This document shows positions 42,465 through 52,788 of a DNA stretch of 64,000 nt, piece by piece. The position numbers and the translations under genes were made by a program. Below the pieces are notes generated by a model that was not told the DNA's origin, ran no database searches, and worked only from the letters and a program-made list of their open reading frames with translations. The DNA is from Streptomyces sp. MspMP-M5 (lineage in GTDB: Bacteria; Actinomycetota; Actinomycetes; Streptomycetales; Streptomycetaceae), in the NCBI RefSeq assembly GCF_000373585.1, contig NZ_KB891918.1:92124-156123 (forward strand). Reading direction: 5' to 3'. Position 1 is the first letter of the stretch. Every line of letters starts with the position of its first letter.

Positions 42465-43207
42465 CTTGGTAGGCGCCCTCGCACTCCAGCGTCAGGCCGT
42501 GGGCAAGCCTTTGGGGATCCAATCCGTGCGTCATGTCCACAACATCCTGTCGGGTGCGTTCGAGGCCGCGGTCACCAAGAAGGTGATCCCGACCAATCCA
42601 GCGGCCGCAGCCAGCCCGCCCACGACCTGGCAGATCAAGGCACAGCAGCGCAAGTTCGTGACGCTCGATGATGTGGGCCCGCTTCCTTGGGGACATCTGG
42701 ACGCCGTGCGGACGGCGCGGCTGCGGGCCGCTGCACCACTGCACACGCGACGCGCCACTGTGGGCGACGTACACCGCGATGGGCGTCCGCCGCAGCGGAG
42801 CGCTGGGCACGATAAGCGGGAGCGCCAGCAGGAGTGGAAGGAGCGGCTCGGTTCGCTCTGGGGCGACCATGATCTCGTCTTCGCGCGTGATGGGTACATG
42901 CTCCGCAAGGACGGAGTCACGCCCGGTGGCCCGCAGGATGCCGGCCAGGTCAGTGCCCGATGGCGGACCACCAGAGAGGCTGGACCTCCCCCGAAAGGTT
43001 CCGCATCCACGACTGGCGCCACGGCAAGGTCACGAATGACCTGGAGGCGAGGAGAACCCGGTGGAGGTGTCCGCGAATGTGAGGCACCACTCACCGGGCT
43101 ACACCATGGCCCAGTACGGCAAGAGTCGTGCTCAGGGGGCACGCAAGCTGGCCAGTGCGACGGCTGAGCGCATCGGCCTGGCGAGCGTCGCCTCGGGAGT
43201 GGCCTGA
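42465..43207 (+). pseudogene. Tyrosine-type integrase remnant
   Basis: Fragments in several frames follow the order of a phage/AICE tyrosine integrase: HVHNILSGAFEAAVTKKVIPTNPA (core-binding domain), WGDHDLVFARDGYMLRKDGV (mid-catalytic), FRIHDWRHGKVTNDLEA (the H-x-x-R box) and RHHSPGYTMAQYGKSRAQGA (the H/Y end with the nucleophile Tyr), stopping at 43205-43207. The N-terminal DNA-binding part and the first catalytic Arg region are missing. It reads toward attR, 69 bases away, the usual int-att arrangement. Confidence 0.85.
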
Positions 43208-43210
43208 TGC

Positions 43211-43231
43211 GTTGGTCACACAGTTGGTCAC
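43211..43231. promoter_or_regulatory. Integrase arm-type sites near attR
   Basis: GTTGGTCAC occurs at 43211-43219 and 43223-43231, directly after the integrase stop. The same 9-mer is found near attL at 33868 and, with one change, at 33879. Positions at both ends fit arm sites. Confidence 0.6.
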
Positions 43232-43275
43232 GGTGCTCGGCAGGGCATGAAGAAACCGCAGGTCAGATGCGAGAC

Positions 43276-43306
43276 AAGCGCAAGAGACGGCCGGGGCCGC
43301 CACCCC
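43276..43306. repeat. attR: right 31-bp direct repeat
   Basis: Identical to 33720-33750. Here the repeat continues into the rest of the hexosaminidase terminator, so this is the end that kept the chromosomal sequence downstream of the crossover. Confidence 0.9.
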
Positions 43307-43329
43307 CCACAGGAGAGGCCCCGGCCGTC
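43286..43329. terminator. Terminator hairpin at attR (displaced hexosaminidase terminator)
   Basis: GACGGCCGGGGCC (43286-43298) and GGCCCCGGCCGTC (43317-43329) are a perfect 13-bp stem around an 18-base loop. The first arm lies inside the att repeat and is also present at attL; the second arm is only here. In the uninterrupted chromosome it would have closed the hexosaminidase transcript. Confidence 0.85.
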
Positions 43330-43337
43330 GCTCACGC

Positions 43338-43356
43338 GGAGCCCGCGACGGGCTCC
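43338..43356. terminator. Second compact hairpin
   Basis: GGAGCCCG-CGA-CGGGCTCC is a perfect 8-bp stem with a 3-base loop, 8 bases after the previous hairpin, followed by AATCAAT. Probably the second half of a tandem terminator. Confidence 0.55.
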
Positions 43357-43769
43357 AATCAATACAGCGCCGGCGGGCCGAAAAGCGTCACACGGGGTAC
43401 GGGCGGCGGCACGGCCAGTGGTCTGGACGCGGGCCCGGCGGGGCCCGTAACGTGCCGGAACGCGCCGGCGGGCGCAAGGGCCGCGGCGGTTCGGCCGGCC
43501 GGAAGAGCGCCCGGTTACCGGGGAGTTCGAAGGGGCGCGCGGCCACCTCGTGCCGGTGCCCCGTCCGCCCCAAGGGGTGGCCCGGGTGCCGGGCCCGGGG
43601 TCAGACCCGTTACGGTCTGCGGTGACGTTCGGGCGGCCGGTGGCCGGTGTGGCGGTGACGCACCCGGCCGCGGAGCGGATCCGACGACCGACCGACAGTG
43701 AAGTAACAGCGACAGCGCAATGCGGCAAGGACCGGGCGGCGGACATTCAGCGTGCGACAGGATGGACCC
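43357..43769. other. Gene-free region upstream of the ECF sigma factor
   Basis: About 410 GC-rich bases without a supported gene; it should contain the sigma-factor promoter. Nothing further was recognised. Confidence 0.4.
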
Positions 43770-44507
43770 GTGCGAGGGGACGACATTCAGCCGGACGACG
43801 GACGGCTGACGGTTGCCGTGCAGGCGGCGCAGGACGGCGACGAGACCGCGTTCCGGCTCGTCTACCGCGCGATACACCCCCGGCTGCTCGGCTACGTCCG
43901 GACCCTGGTGGGCGAGCCGGACGCGGAGGACGTGGCATCCGAGGCATGGCTCCAGATCACCCGCGACCTCGTCCGCTTCAGCGGCGACGCGGACCGCTTC
44001 CGCGGCTGGACCGCCCGGATCGCCCGTAACCGTGCGCTGGACCACATCCGGATGCGCGGCCGGCGGCCGGTCATCGGCGGCGACGAGACCGAACTCACCG
44101 ACACCCCCGCCGCGTCCGACACCGCGGGCGAGGCGCTGGAGGCGCTGCGCACCGGCCACACCTTCCGGCTGATAGGCCGGCTGCCGCAGGACCAGGCCGA
44201 GGCGGTGACCCTGCGGGTGGTCGTCGGGCTGGACGCCAAGAGCGCGGCACAGGTACTGGGCAAGCGGCCGGGCGCGGTGCGCACCGCCGCCCACCGCGGC
44301 CTGAAGAAGCTGGCCGAGATGCTCGGGGAGGACGGTGGTGGGGACGACGGGGACGGGGAGCCCCGGGGGCCGTCCGCCGGCGCCGGCAAGGGAGGTGGAA
44401 CGGTGGGTGAGCTGCCCATACAGGACAGAAGACGCCATGACGGCGTGGCGGAATCGTACGTACCAGGTGTGACGGAAACGGCCGCACGAACGCAGAAGGA
44501 CATGTGA
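43770..44507 (+). CDS. ECF-type RNA polymerase sigma factor
   Basis: 245 residues from the GTG at 43770 (AGGATGG upstream); an in-frame GTG at 43752 has no such site. Region 2 is visible as AFRLVYRAIHPRLLGYVRTLVGEPDAEDVASEAWLQI and WTARIARNRALDHIRMRGRRP; region 4 as LPQDQAEAVTLRVVVGLDAKSAAQVLGKRPGAVRTAAHRGLKKLAE. The 60-residue Gly/Asp-rich C-terminal tail is extra. Its stop overlaps the next start (TGATG); the membrane protein downstream is the likely anti-sigma partner. Confidence 0.9.
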   Translation: MRGDDIQPDDGRLTVAVQAAQDGDETAFRLVYRAIHPRLLGYVRTLVGEPDAEDVASEAWLQITRDLVRFSGDADRFRGWTARIARNRALDHIRMRGRRPVIGGDETELTDTPAASDTAGEALEALRTGHTFRLIGRLPQDQAEAVTLRVVVGLDAKSAAQVLGKRPGAVRTAAHRGLKKLAEMLGEDGGGDDGDGEPRGPSAGAGKGGGTVGELPIQDRRRHDGVAESYVPGVTETAARTQKDM

Positions 44508-45592
44508 TGGCCGACGACCGGTTTAGCTGGCTCGACAAGAACGCCGCGGAGCGACTGCTGCGTGGCGAGCCGGCCGGTTCCCAGGTCGGCGACGGCGCAC
44601 GCGAACTAGAACAGCTGCTGAAGGCCGCCGCGGCGGCCGGCTCCGGTCTGCCCGAAACCGCCGGGTCGCCCGGCGAGGAGGCCGCGCTGGCCGCCTTCCG
44701 GCAGGCCCAGCACGGTCCCGGCGCCCGCTCGCGCGAGAGCGCCCGCGGCGCGGCACTGCCCGGCGCACGCAGCACCCGCACCAACCGCGTCGTCGAACGC
44801 ACCGGGCTCGCCCGCCCCTTCAGACGCGGCTTCGCGGTGGCCCTCGCGGCCTGCGCGATCAGCGGCATCGCGGTCGCCGCCGGCACCGGCGTACTGCCCA
44901 CCCCGTTCCGCGACGGCGAGCCCCGCCCGGCGAGCAGCGTCCCGGCGGCCGAGACGCCCAACACCCTTGAGACGGACGAGCCCGCCACCACCACCGGCGA
45001 GACCGGCCGAACCCCGGCCACCCCGCCCGACGGGCGGACCACCGCACCCGGCTCCACCCCCACCCCCGGCGGCAGCCACGACACCGCCCCCACGCCCGGC
45101 ACCCGCCCGCCCGGCACCGGCACCGGCACCCCCGGCGACGACGGCAAACCGCTGCCCGACGACGGCGGGTGGAACAAGAAGCGCAAACTGCTGCTCGCCC
45201 TCTGCAAGCAGTACGAATCCGGCCGCCCCGGCGACCTGGACCGCAACACCCTGCGGCGCCTCGAAGACGCCGCCGGCGGCCCCGAGCGGGTGCACGCCTT
45301 CTGCCGCCAGTACTTCTCCCCGTCCGGCCAACAGGGCGGCGGCTCGGGTGACAACGATGGCGGAGGCGGCGGCAAGGGCGGCCGCGGCGGCGGCCAGGGC
45401 GGAAACGGCGGCAACGGCGGCGGCCAGAACGGCGGCGGCAACGGCGACGAGGAGGGCGACCCGCCACCCGCCGCCTCACCACCCGCCGCCTCGCCCAGCC
45501 CGAGCGCGCCGGCCACCGGCAGCACCCCCACGCCGGCCCCCTCCACGGCCGCGCCGACCCCCACCGGAAACCTTCCCGCCGGTCGGGTGTGA
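44507..45592 (+). CDS. Single-pass membrane protein coupled to the sigma factor (putative anti-sigma)
   Basis: 361 residues, ATG at 44507 with AGAAGGA upstream. Residues 1-105 are cytoplasmic and helical, a membrane helix follows (GFAVALAACAISGIAVAAGTG), and the outside part is a Thr/Pro/Gly-rich linker, a small KRKLLLALCKQYESGRPGDLD to VHAFCRQYFSP domain with two Cys, then long Gly and Pro/Ala tails. No zinc-type H-x3-C-x2-C anti-sigma motif is seen. Context alone suggests control of the ECF factor. Confidence 0.6.
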   Translation: MADDRFSWLDKNAAERLLRGEPAGSQVGDGARELEQLLKAAAAAGSGLPETAGSPGEEAALAAFRQAQHGPGARSRESARGAALPGARSTRTNRVVERTGLARPFRRGFAVALAACAISGIAVAAGTGVLPTPFRDGEPRPASSVPAAETPNTLETDEPATTTGETGRTPATPPDGRTTAPGSTPTPGGSHDTAPTPGTRPPGTGTGTPGDDGKPLPDDGGWNKKRKLLLALCKQYESGRPGDLDRNTLRRLEDAAGGPERVHAFCRQYFSPSGQQGGGSGDNDGGGGGKGGRGGGQGGNGGNGGGQNGGGNGDEEGDPPPAASPPAASPSPSAPATGSTPTPAPSTAAPTPTGNLPAGRV

Positions 45593-45831
45593 CGTTTTTC
45601 GACCCCGTGACGCAGTAAGAAATGAGCCGACTGGTCATCGGCGGCGCAAGAGCCGGGGTTCCCCCCGTACCCGTGGCTCAGCGCACCCGGCGCGGGCGGG
45701 GCTCGTTCCCCCGGCCCTGCCCGCGCCCTATTTTGCGCCTAAACCGGCGCCGCTCTCGCGTAGGTGGTTGCGGTGGGTGGGGGTTGCTCAATTATCGCTT
45801 CCGTCAGAGATTTTTCCCTGGCCTCTCTCTG

Positions 45832-46215
45832 TCATTTCGGCTTGTGGGTGCGGGAGTTGAGGGCTGCGCGGTCTGCTGTGGTGTAGGTGCCCGTGACGGG
45901 GAGTTCGGCCTGTTTTTGGAAGGTGCGGGGGGCCTGTTCGGTCTGGGTGGCGTAGCGGCCTGTGGGGGTGCGGGGGAAGAGGCCGAGTTGGGACAGGCGG
46001 GCCTGGAGGTCGCGGACCGCGGGGCCGTGGGCGCCGGGAGCCAGTAGGGCAGTGGGGTGCGCCGGGTGACAGGGCGCCGCCAGGGGTAGTGCGGCCAGTG
46101 CCGGCAGGGCCGCCGGTCCTCGTCTCCCGCTCCGTCGCAGGAACCACCCCCTTCCCGACGGTGCGTCGGGGCGAACCTCCGGGCATGCTGTGAATGCGGT
46201 ACAAACCGGCACCAT
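45832..46215 (-). CDS. Peptidoglycan-binding-domain protein, start uncertain
   Basis: The C-terminal 65 residues, GAHGPAVRDLQARLSQLGLFP to TYTTADRAALNSRT, are a PG_binding_1 repeat domain. Ahead lies a possible signal peptide (RRSGRRGPAALPALAALPLAAPC). The only ATG that allows it, at 46215, puts the 5' end over the mutase gene's upstream region, and no good site precedes it. It may be a 5'-truncated remnant. No catalytic domain is attached. Confidence 0.5.
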   Translation of the reverse strand: MVPVCTAFTACPEVRPDAPSGRGWFLRRSGRRGPAALPALAALPLAAPCHPAHPTALLAPGAHGPAVRDLQARLSQLGLFPRTPTGRYATQTEQAPRTFQKQAELPVTGTYTTADRAALNSRTHKPK

Positions 46216-46240
46216 CCACCTGTTTGGAGGCGTAGGGGAC

Positions 46241-47821
<1,581 letters not shown>

Positions 47822-47961
47822 GGGGAAGTTCTTCTGAGGTCCTCTGACGTCCTCTGATGATGTCTTCTGAGGGGACGTCTTCCGGGGGCGCGGTCGGTGG
47901 CCCCGGTGGGCCCGGCGGGTGCCGGGTGCGGGGGCCGGAGGGCGTCCGCCACACTGGTGGC

Positions 47962-48174
47962 ATGTCCGCACCGCGCCGCCACTGCCCCGTCTGCACCCGA
48001 GAGATCGCCGTGGTCGGCGGCCGGTACGCCCGTCACGACCCTCCGGGGCGGCGGATGGGGATCGAGCTGATCTCCTGCCCGGGCTCGCGGCGGACGGCGC
48101 CCATGATGGCGCCCGCGGAGAAGCTCTTCGACCCGGAGGAGCCGCCGATGCCGGGGCAGCAGCCGCTGTTCTGA
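47962..48174 (+). CDS. Small CPVC hypothetical protein (70 aa)
   Basis: ATG at 47962. HCPVCTREIAVVGGRYARHDPPG followed by ISCPGSR gives three Cys plus His, a possible zinc site; the C-terminus is Met/Pro/Glu-rich. It follows the mutase by 140 bases. Function is unknown; small proteins of this type are conserved in streptomycetes. Confidence 0.5.
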   Translation: MSAPRRHCPVCTREIAVVGGRYARHDPPGRRMGIELISCPGSRRTAPMMAPAEKLFDPEEPPMPGQQPLF

Positions 48175-48226
48175 GCGCGTCCCGCCCGGCGCGCACGGCC
48201 CGGCGATGGGGGCCGGCGGGCGTCGA

Positions 48227-48937
48227 CTACGGTGCCAGCACGTCCAGTTCGGCCATCGCGCCGGCCGTGATCTCCCGGGTGAGGGCCTCGGCGCGGGCCG
48301 CGTCGCCGGTGCGGACCGCCTCGGCCACCTGGACGTGCAGGGTGACCGCCGCCGGGTCGGGGTCGGTGAACATCACATGGTGCTGGGTCCGGCCGGTGAG
48401 CACGGCCGCGACGACCTCGGCGAGGCGGGCGAACATCTCGTTGCCGGAGGCGGTCAGCACCACCCGGTGGAACGCCATGTCGTGCACGAGGTACGCGTCG
48501 AGCTGCTGGCCTCGCGAGGTGGCCACCATCCCCATGGCGTGCTCGGTGAGTTCGGCGCACTGGGCGGGGGTGGCATGGCGGGCGGCGAGCCCGGCCGCCA
48601 CCGGCTCGACGGCCGAGCGCAGCACCGTCAGCGAACGCAGCTGCCGGGGGCGGTCCCGGCCGGCCAGCCGCCAGCCGATCACCCGCGGGTCGTAGACGTT
48701 CCACTCCTCGGTGGGGCGGACGGTCACCCCGACCCGGCGCCGGGAGGCGACCAGGTGCATGGACTCCAGGACCCGGATCGCCTCGCGGATCACCGTGCGC
48801 GAGACGTCGAACCGCTCGGCCAGCTCGTCGGTGCGCAGGACCGTGCCCGGAGGGTGGTCGCCCGCGGTGATCGCGGGCCCCAGGGACTCCAGCACGCGGG
48901 CGTGCAGCCCCTTCTCCCCGTTCCCGGTCGCTTTCAT
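48227..48937 (-). CDS. GntR/FadR-type regulator of gluconate genes
   Basis: 236 residues, ATG at 48937. Winged helix (LRTDELAERFDVSRTVIREAIRVLESM), then the FadR-type FCD domain with conserved DMAFHRVVL and HVQVAEAV metal/ligand positions. Divergent from the gluconate kinase and permease genes, so it is the likely gluconate-responsive repressor. Confidence 0.9.
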   Translation of the reverse strand: MKATGNGEKGLHARVLESLGPAITAGDHPPGTVLRTDELAERFDVSRTVIREAIRVLESMHLVASRRRVGVTVRPTEEWNVYDPRVIGWRLAGRDRPRQLRSLTVLRSAVEPVAAGLAARHATPAQCAELTEHAMGMVATSRGQQLDAYLVHDMAFHRVVLTASGNEMFARLAEVVAAVLTGRTQHHVMFTDPDPAAVTLHVQVAEAVRTGDAARAEALTREITAGAMAELDVLAP

Positions 48938-49136
48938 GGGCCAAGCCTACGTTCCGCTTCTCGGTGTCTGTGCTGCCGCTTCTCGGCCAATTAAGTATGA
49001 CGTTTGCGTCACAGACTCTTGAATACGTCGTACCTAATGGGTTTCAGTGGAGGGCGCACGAGGTCGAAGTGGACAGCGTCGTACCGATACCGCCGGTACC
49101 CACCGATGGCGGCGATCCGGCACATGGTGTCCTGCT

Positions 49137-49147
49137 ATACGAGGTAT
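49137..49147. promoter_or_regulatory. Candidate GntR operator
   Basis: ATACgagGTAT is a short inverted repeat 14 bases before the kinase start. Related ATAC/GTAC words recur at 49022-49093. Plausible but weak. Confidence 0.35.
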
Positions 49148-49160
49148 CGAGGTATTCGGG

Positions 49161-49676
49161 ATGGGCAGCGCCGACGTCATCGTCGTGATGGGTGTGGCCG
49201 GGACCGGCAAGACGACGATCGGCCCCCTGGTGGCCGACGCGCTGGGCGTCCCCTACGCCGAGGGCGACGACTTCCACCCGCCGGCCAACATCGCCAAGAT
49301 GACCGCCGGCACGCCCCTGGACGACGCCGACCGCGGCCCCTGGCTCGACGCCATCGGCGCCTGGGCGCACGGCCGTGCCGGCCACGGTGGGGTGGTCAGC
49401 TGCTCGGCCCTCAAGCGCGCCTACCGCGACCGGCTGCGGGCCGCCGCCCCGGGCGTGCTCTTCCTCCACCTCGCCGGCGACCGCGCGCTGATCGAGGCGC
49501 GGATGGCCGAACGCAAGGGCCACTTCATGCCGACGGCGCTGCTGGACTCCCAGTTCGCCACCCTCGAACCGCTCGGGCCGGACGAGGCCGGCGCGGTCGT
49601 CGACGTCTCCGGCACCCCCGAGCAGATCGCCGAACGAGCCGTCACCGCCCTGCGCCGCCCGGCCCCGGCCGCGTAA
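49161..49676 (+). CDS. gntK: Gluconokinase
   Basis: 171 residues, ATG at 49161; the frame extends to 49047. P-loop VMGVAGTGKTT, then the GDDFHPPANIAKMTAGTPLDDADRGPWL block of GntK. Phosphorylates gluconate to 6-phosphogluconate for the pentose phosphate pathway. First gene of the gnt operon with the permease 129 bases downstream. Confidence 0.93.
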   Translation: MGSADVIVVMGVAGTGKTTIGPLVADALGVPYAEGDDFHPPANIAKMTAGTPLDDADRGPWLDAIGAWAHGRAGHGGVVSCSALKRAYRDRLRAAAPGVLFLHLAGDRALIEARMAERKGHFMPTALLDSQFATLEPLGPDEAGAVVDVSGTPEQIAERAVTALRRPAPAA

Positions 49677-49805
49677 CCCCCGACGCGCCGGCCGGACCCG
49701 AGCCGGCCGGGCCCCGTCTCCCCCACGGGGCCCGGCCTCCCCTCTCCCCCTCCCCTCCCACAAGGGGCCTTCCGACAGAGGACCCCTCCGACAAAGGGAA
49801 TCGCC

Positions 49806-51227
49806 GTGGCACATCTCAGCGTCGAGATGCTCGCAGCGGACGCGACCGCGCCCATCACCTCGGCCGGTCACGCACAGCTGGGCATCGCCGTCCTGGCGGG
49901 TATCGCCGTCCTCGTCCTGCTGATCACCAAGTTCAAGCTGCACGCCTTCCTGGCGCTGATCATCGGGTCGCTGGTGCTCGGCGCGGTGGCCGGCGCACCC
50001 CTGGACAAGGCCATCGCCAGCTTCTCCACCGGGCTCGGCACGACGGTGGCGGGCACCGGCGTGCTGATCGCGCTGGGCGCCGTCCTCGGCAAGCTGCTGG
50101 CCGACTCCGGCGGCGCGGACCAGATCGTCGACACGATCCTGGCCAGGGCCGGCGGGAGGGGGATGCCCTGGGCGATGGTGCTGATCGCCGGGATCGTCGG
50201 GCTGCCGATCTTCTTCGAGGTCGGCATCGTCCTGCTGATCCCCGTCGTGCTGCTGGTCGCCAAGCGCGGCAACTTCTCCCTCATGCGCATCGGCATCCCG
50301 GCGCTGGCCGGCCTGTCCGTGATGCACGGGCTGATCCCCCCGCACCCCGGGCCGCTCGCCGCCATCGACGCGGTCAAGGCCAACCTCGGCGTCACCCTGG
50401 CCCTCGGCGTCGTCATCGCCATTCCCGCCGCGATCATCGCCGGCCCGCTCTTCTCCCGCTACGCCCCCCGCTGGGTCGACATCGCCCCGCCCGAGAAGAT
50501 GCTGTTCTCGTCCGGGGAGACCGCGGACCCGGGGGCCCGGGCGGAACGCCTGGCGAAGCGCCCCGGCTTCGGCATCACCGTCGCCACCGTGCTGCTGCCA
50601 GTGGTGATGATGCTGGCCAAGGCCCTGGTCGACATCGTGGTGGACGACCCCAAGGACTCCCTCCAGCGGGTCTTCGACATCGTCGGCTCGCCGCTGATCG
50701 CGCTGCTCACGGCTGTCGTCGTCGCGATGTTCACGCTCGGCCGGTCGGCCGGCTTCACCCGCGGCCGGATCGCGTCCACCGTCGAGTCCTCGCTCGGCCC
50801 GATCGCCGGCGTGCTGCTGATCGTCGGCGCGGGCGGCGGCTTCAAGCAGACGCTGGTGGACTCCGGCGTCGGCCGGATGATCCTGGACGTCTCCCGGCAC
50901 TGGAACATCTCCGCGCTGCTGCTCGCCTGGCTGATCGCGGTCGCCATCCGCCTCGTCACCGGCTCCGCCACGGTCGCCACCATCTCCGCCGCGGGCCTGG
51001 CCGCCCCCCTCGCCGCCCAGATGAGCACCACCCACACCGCCCTCCTCGTCCTCGCCATCGGCGCCGGCTCCCTCTTCTTCAGTCACGTCAACGACGCCGG
51101 CTTCTGGATGGTCAAGGAGTACTTCGGCATGGACGTCGGCCAGACCCTGAAGACCTGGTCCCTGATGGAGACGCTGATCTCGGTGGTGGGGATCGTGGGG
51201 GTGCTGGGGCTGTCGTTGGTGGTGTAG
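49806..51227 (+). CDS. gntP: Gluconate:H+ symporter, GntP family
   Basis: 473 residues, GTG at 49806. About 12-14 membrane helices; GLPIFFEVGIVLLIPVV, HGLIPPHPGPLAAI and VRLVTGSATVATISAAGL-type segments are GntP family blocks. Imports gluconate for the kinase upstream. Controlled by the divergent GntR. Confidence 0.92.
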   Translation: MAHLSVEMLAADATAPITSAGHAQLGIAVLAGIAVLVLLITKFKLHAFLALIIGSLVLGAVAGAPLDKAIASFSTGLGTTVAGTGVLIALGAVLGKLLADSGGADQIVDTILARAGGRGMPWAMVLIAGIVGLPIFFEVGIVLLIPVVLLVAKRGNFSLMRIGIPALAGLSVMHGLIPPHPGPLAAIDAVKANLGVTLALGVVIAIPAAIIAGPLFSRYAPRWVDIAPPEKMLFSSGETADPGARAERLAKRPGFGITVATVLLPVVMMLAKALVDIVVDDPKDSLQRVFDIVGSPLIALLTAVVVAMFTLGRSAGFTRGRIASTVESSLGPIAGVLLIVGAGGGFKQTLVDSGVGRMILDVSRHWNISALLLAWLIAVAIRLVTGSATVATISAAGLAAPLAAQMSTTHTALLVLAIGAGSLFFSHVNDAGFWMVKEYFGMDVGQTLKTWSLMETLISVVGIVGVLGLSLVV

Positions 51228-51386
51228 CGCCCGACCCGCCGGAACGGGCCGTGGCGGTACGCGGCGGCAGGCCCTCCCTGCGGGGGCCACCGACCGATTC
51301 GCCCGGCCCGGCCGTGCGCCCTACGCTCGTTGTACGACCTTCCCGGCCGGCGGCCGAGAGAGCGCCCACGGAGAAGGAGGTCAGCG

Positions 51387-51701
51387 ATGCACTTTGTACT
51401 GCTCGCGACGCACAGCGCGGAAGTCTGCCCGACGAGCAACGCGAAGACGAGGGACCTGCTGCTCCAGGTGGCTTCGAAAATCCCGGAATTCGCCGAGAAG
51501 GCCGGCGTCACGGTCGTGGCGGGGCCTTTCGCGAACCGGGAACACGTGATCGTCATGATCGTGTCCGCGGAAAAAGCGGAGAGCGTCGACCAGTTCCTGG
51601 TGGACAGCCGCCTGGCGCACTGGAACAGGGTGCACGTACTCCCCTCGTTGAAGATGGAGGACGCCTTGCAAGAAGTAGAGGAGATGACTCCGGTCTTCTG
51701 A
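51387..51701 (+). CDS. Small DUF3303-like protein (104 aa)
   Basis: ATG at 51387 with GAGAAGGAGG upstream. A ferredoxin-like alpha/beta domain: MHFVLLATHSAEVCPTSNAKT, VTVVAGPFANREHVIVMIV, then VHVLPSLKMEDALQEV. Related in style to YCII/DUF3303 stress or ligand-binding proteins. Convergent with the GntR/UTRA gene. Function unknown. Confidence 0.6.
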   Translation: MHFVLLATHSAEVCPTSNAKTRDLLLQVASKIPEFAEKAGVTVVAGPFANREHVIVMIVSAEKAESVDQFLVDSRLAHWNRVHVLPSLKMEDALQEVEEMTPVF

Positions 51702-51712
51702 TCCGTACCCGT

Positions 51713-52435
51713 TCAGGGCTGGTACTCGTAGCCGATCGTGAAGCGGGGCGGCAGGCACCATTCGCCGTACTCGATGACACCATCGGTGTCCGACCAGCGG
51801 TGCGCCCCCGCCAGGATCGAAGAGCCTACGGGGAGACCCAGGGCGCTCGCCTCGCGTGCGTCCGCGGCGCGGGCGTGCAGGTCGTCCCTGGCGTGCGTGA
51901 TGGTGCGGTTCGTGGCCTCAAGAACCTTGGCCGACAAGCCGTGGTTGCGCTCGGGTGCGGTGTTCAGCAGGTCGGGTACGAGAGCGGCGAACGGTGCCGG
52001 GTACCACGTCACCGCGAACACCGTCCGGGTCTTGCCCCGTCCCGCCAGCCATTCCCGGCGCACCACCTGGTCTCCCGTACCGAGGTCGAAGAGTTCCGCG
52101 ATGTACAGGGGAGGGGCCACCAACTCGGCGGCGGTGACCCGGCTCGTCTCGCCGTTCGCGAGGAACGTTTTCACACGCTGCACCCGGGAGAGCCGGTCGC
52201 GCGCCGAGAGGGTCCACACCGGGTCGTCGGCGACGTAAGTGCCCCGTGGGGTGGTCCGGATATACCCCTCGACCTGGAGCGCTTGAAGGGCGCGGGACAC
52301 GGTGGCGGCGGCCACCTGCCACTGTCCCGAGATCTCCCGGTTCGTCGGAAGCTTCGCCCCCGGCTCCAGGTCGCCCGACAGGATCCGCTCGCGGAAATGA
52401 TCCGCGATCTTCGTGAATGTTTTCGGACCTGCCAT
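51713..52435 (-). CDS. GntR-family regulator, HutC/UTRA type
   Basis: 240 residues, ATG at 52435. Winged helix (LPTNREISGQWQVAAATVSRALQAL), then the UTRA ligand domain (RREWLAGRGKTRTVFAVTWYP to YGEWCLPPRFTIGYEY). Divergent from the two small genes at 52705-53135, which it may control. Confidence 0.88.
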   Translation of the reverse strand: MAGPKTFTKIADHFRERILSGDLEPGAKLPTNREISGQWQVAAATVSRALQALQVEGYIRTTPRGTYVADDPVWTLSARDRLSRVQRVKTFLANGETSRVTAAELVAPPLYIAELFDLGTGDQVVRREWLAGRGKTRTVFAVTWYPAPFAALVPDLLNTAPERNHGLSAKVLEATNRTITHARDDLHARAADAREASALGLPVGSSILAGAHRWSDTDGVIEYGEWCLPPRFTIGYEYQP

Positions 52436-52704
52436 CTTCCCCACTCCTCCGGCGAGTTGAGCACTGAAGCCGCTCAGCACACTAGGGCACCGGGAACCGT
52501 AGCGGAAGCGCTTCGGCCACTCGGATACTGAACTAGTTCACTCTGCCGGAGCAGTGAACGACGGCGCCGCCATGACCGGAACGAGGCGTCCGGCACCGAG
52601 CACGCCTGATGACGCCCTCCGGCGACGCAACGGGCCATGTACGGCCCCCCGCGACTGTGCGACCGCCCCGGGGTGCGGCCATCCACTAGCAAGGAGTTGA
52701 CGAC

Positions 52705-52788
52705 ATGACCAACGCTGGCTGCCGGTCGACCGGCCCCGAGGTGCGGCTGCACCGCCGGTCCCACGCCGCGGAGGTGACCGCGCGATGA
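52705..52788 (+). CDS. 27-residue peptide, coupled leader ORF
   Basis: AAGGAG 8 bases before the ATG at 52705; the product is Arg/His-rich with one Cys and ends in an ATGA overlap with the next gene. It could be a functional small protein or a leader that controls translation of the downstream gene. Too short for a family call. Confidence 0.45.
   Translation: MTNAGCRSTGPEVRLHRRSHAAEVTAR

Larger units (their letters stand above)
33720..43306. mobile_element. Decayed integrative element (about 9.56 kb)
   Basis: Bounded by 31-bp perfect direct repeats at 33720-33750 and 43276-43306, with GTTGGTCA-type sites inside each end and a tyrosine-integrase remnant reading toward the right end. Cargo: broken secreted-protein and HNH genes, an EF-hand gene, and the nine-gene leftward array. 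Base composition is lower in GC and codon usage looser than the flanks. No replication or transfer gene remains. The integrase is truncated and frameshifted, so the element should not move by itself. Confidence 0.85.

Noticed and set aside
49004..52531. 1175-residue rightward frame
   Set aside because: Shadow of the gluconate genes in another frame, with low-complexity Arg/Gly/Asp composition.
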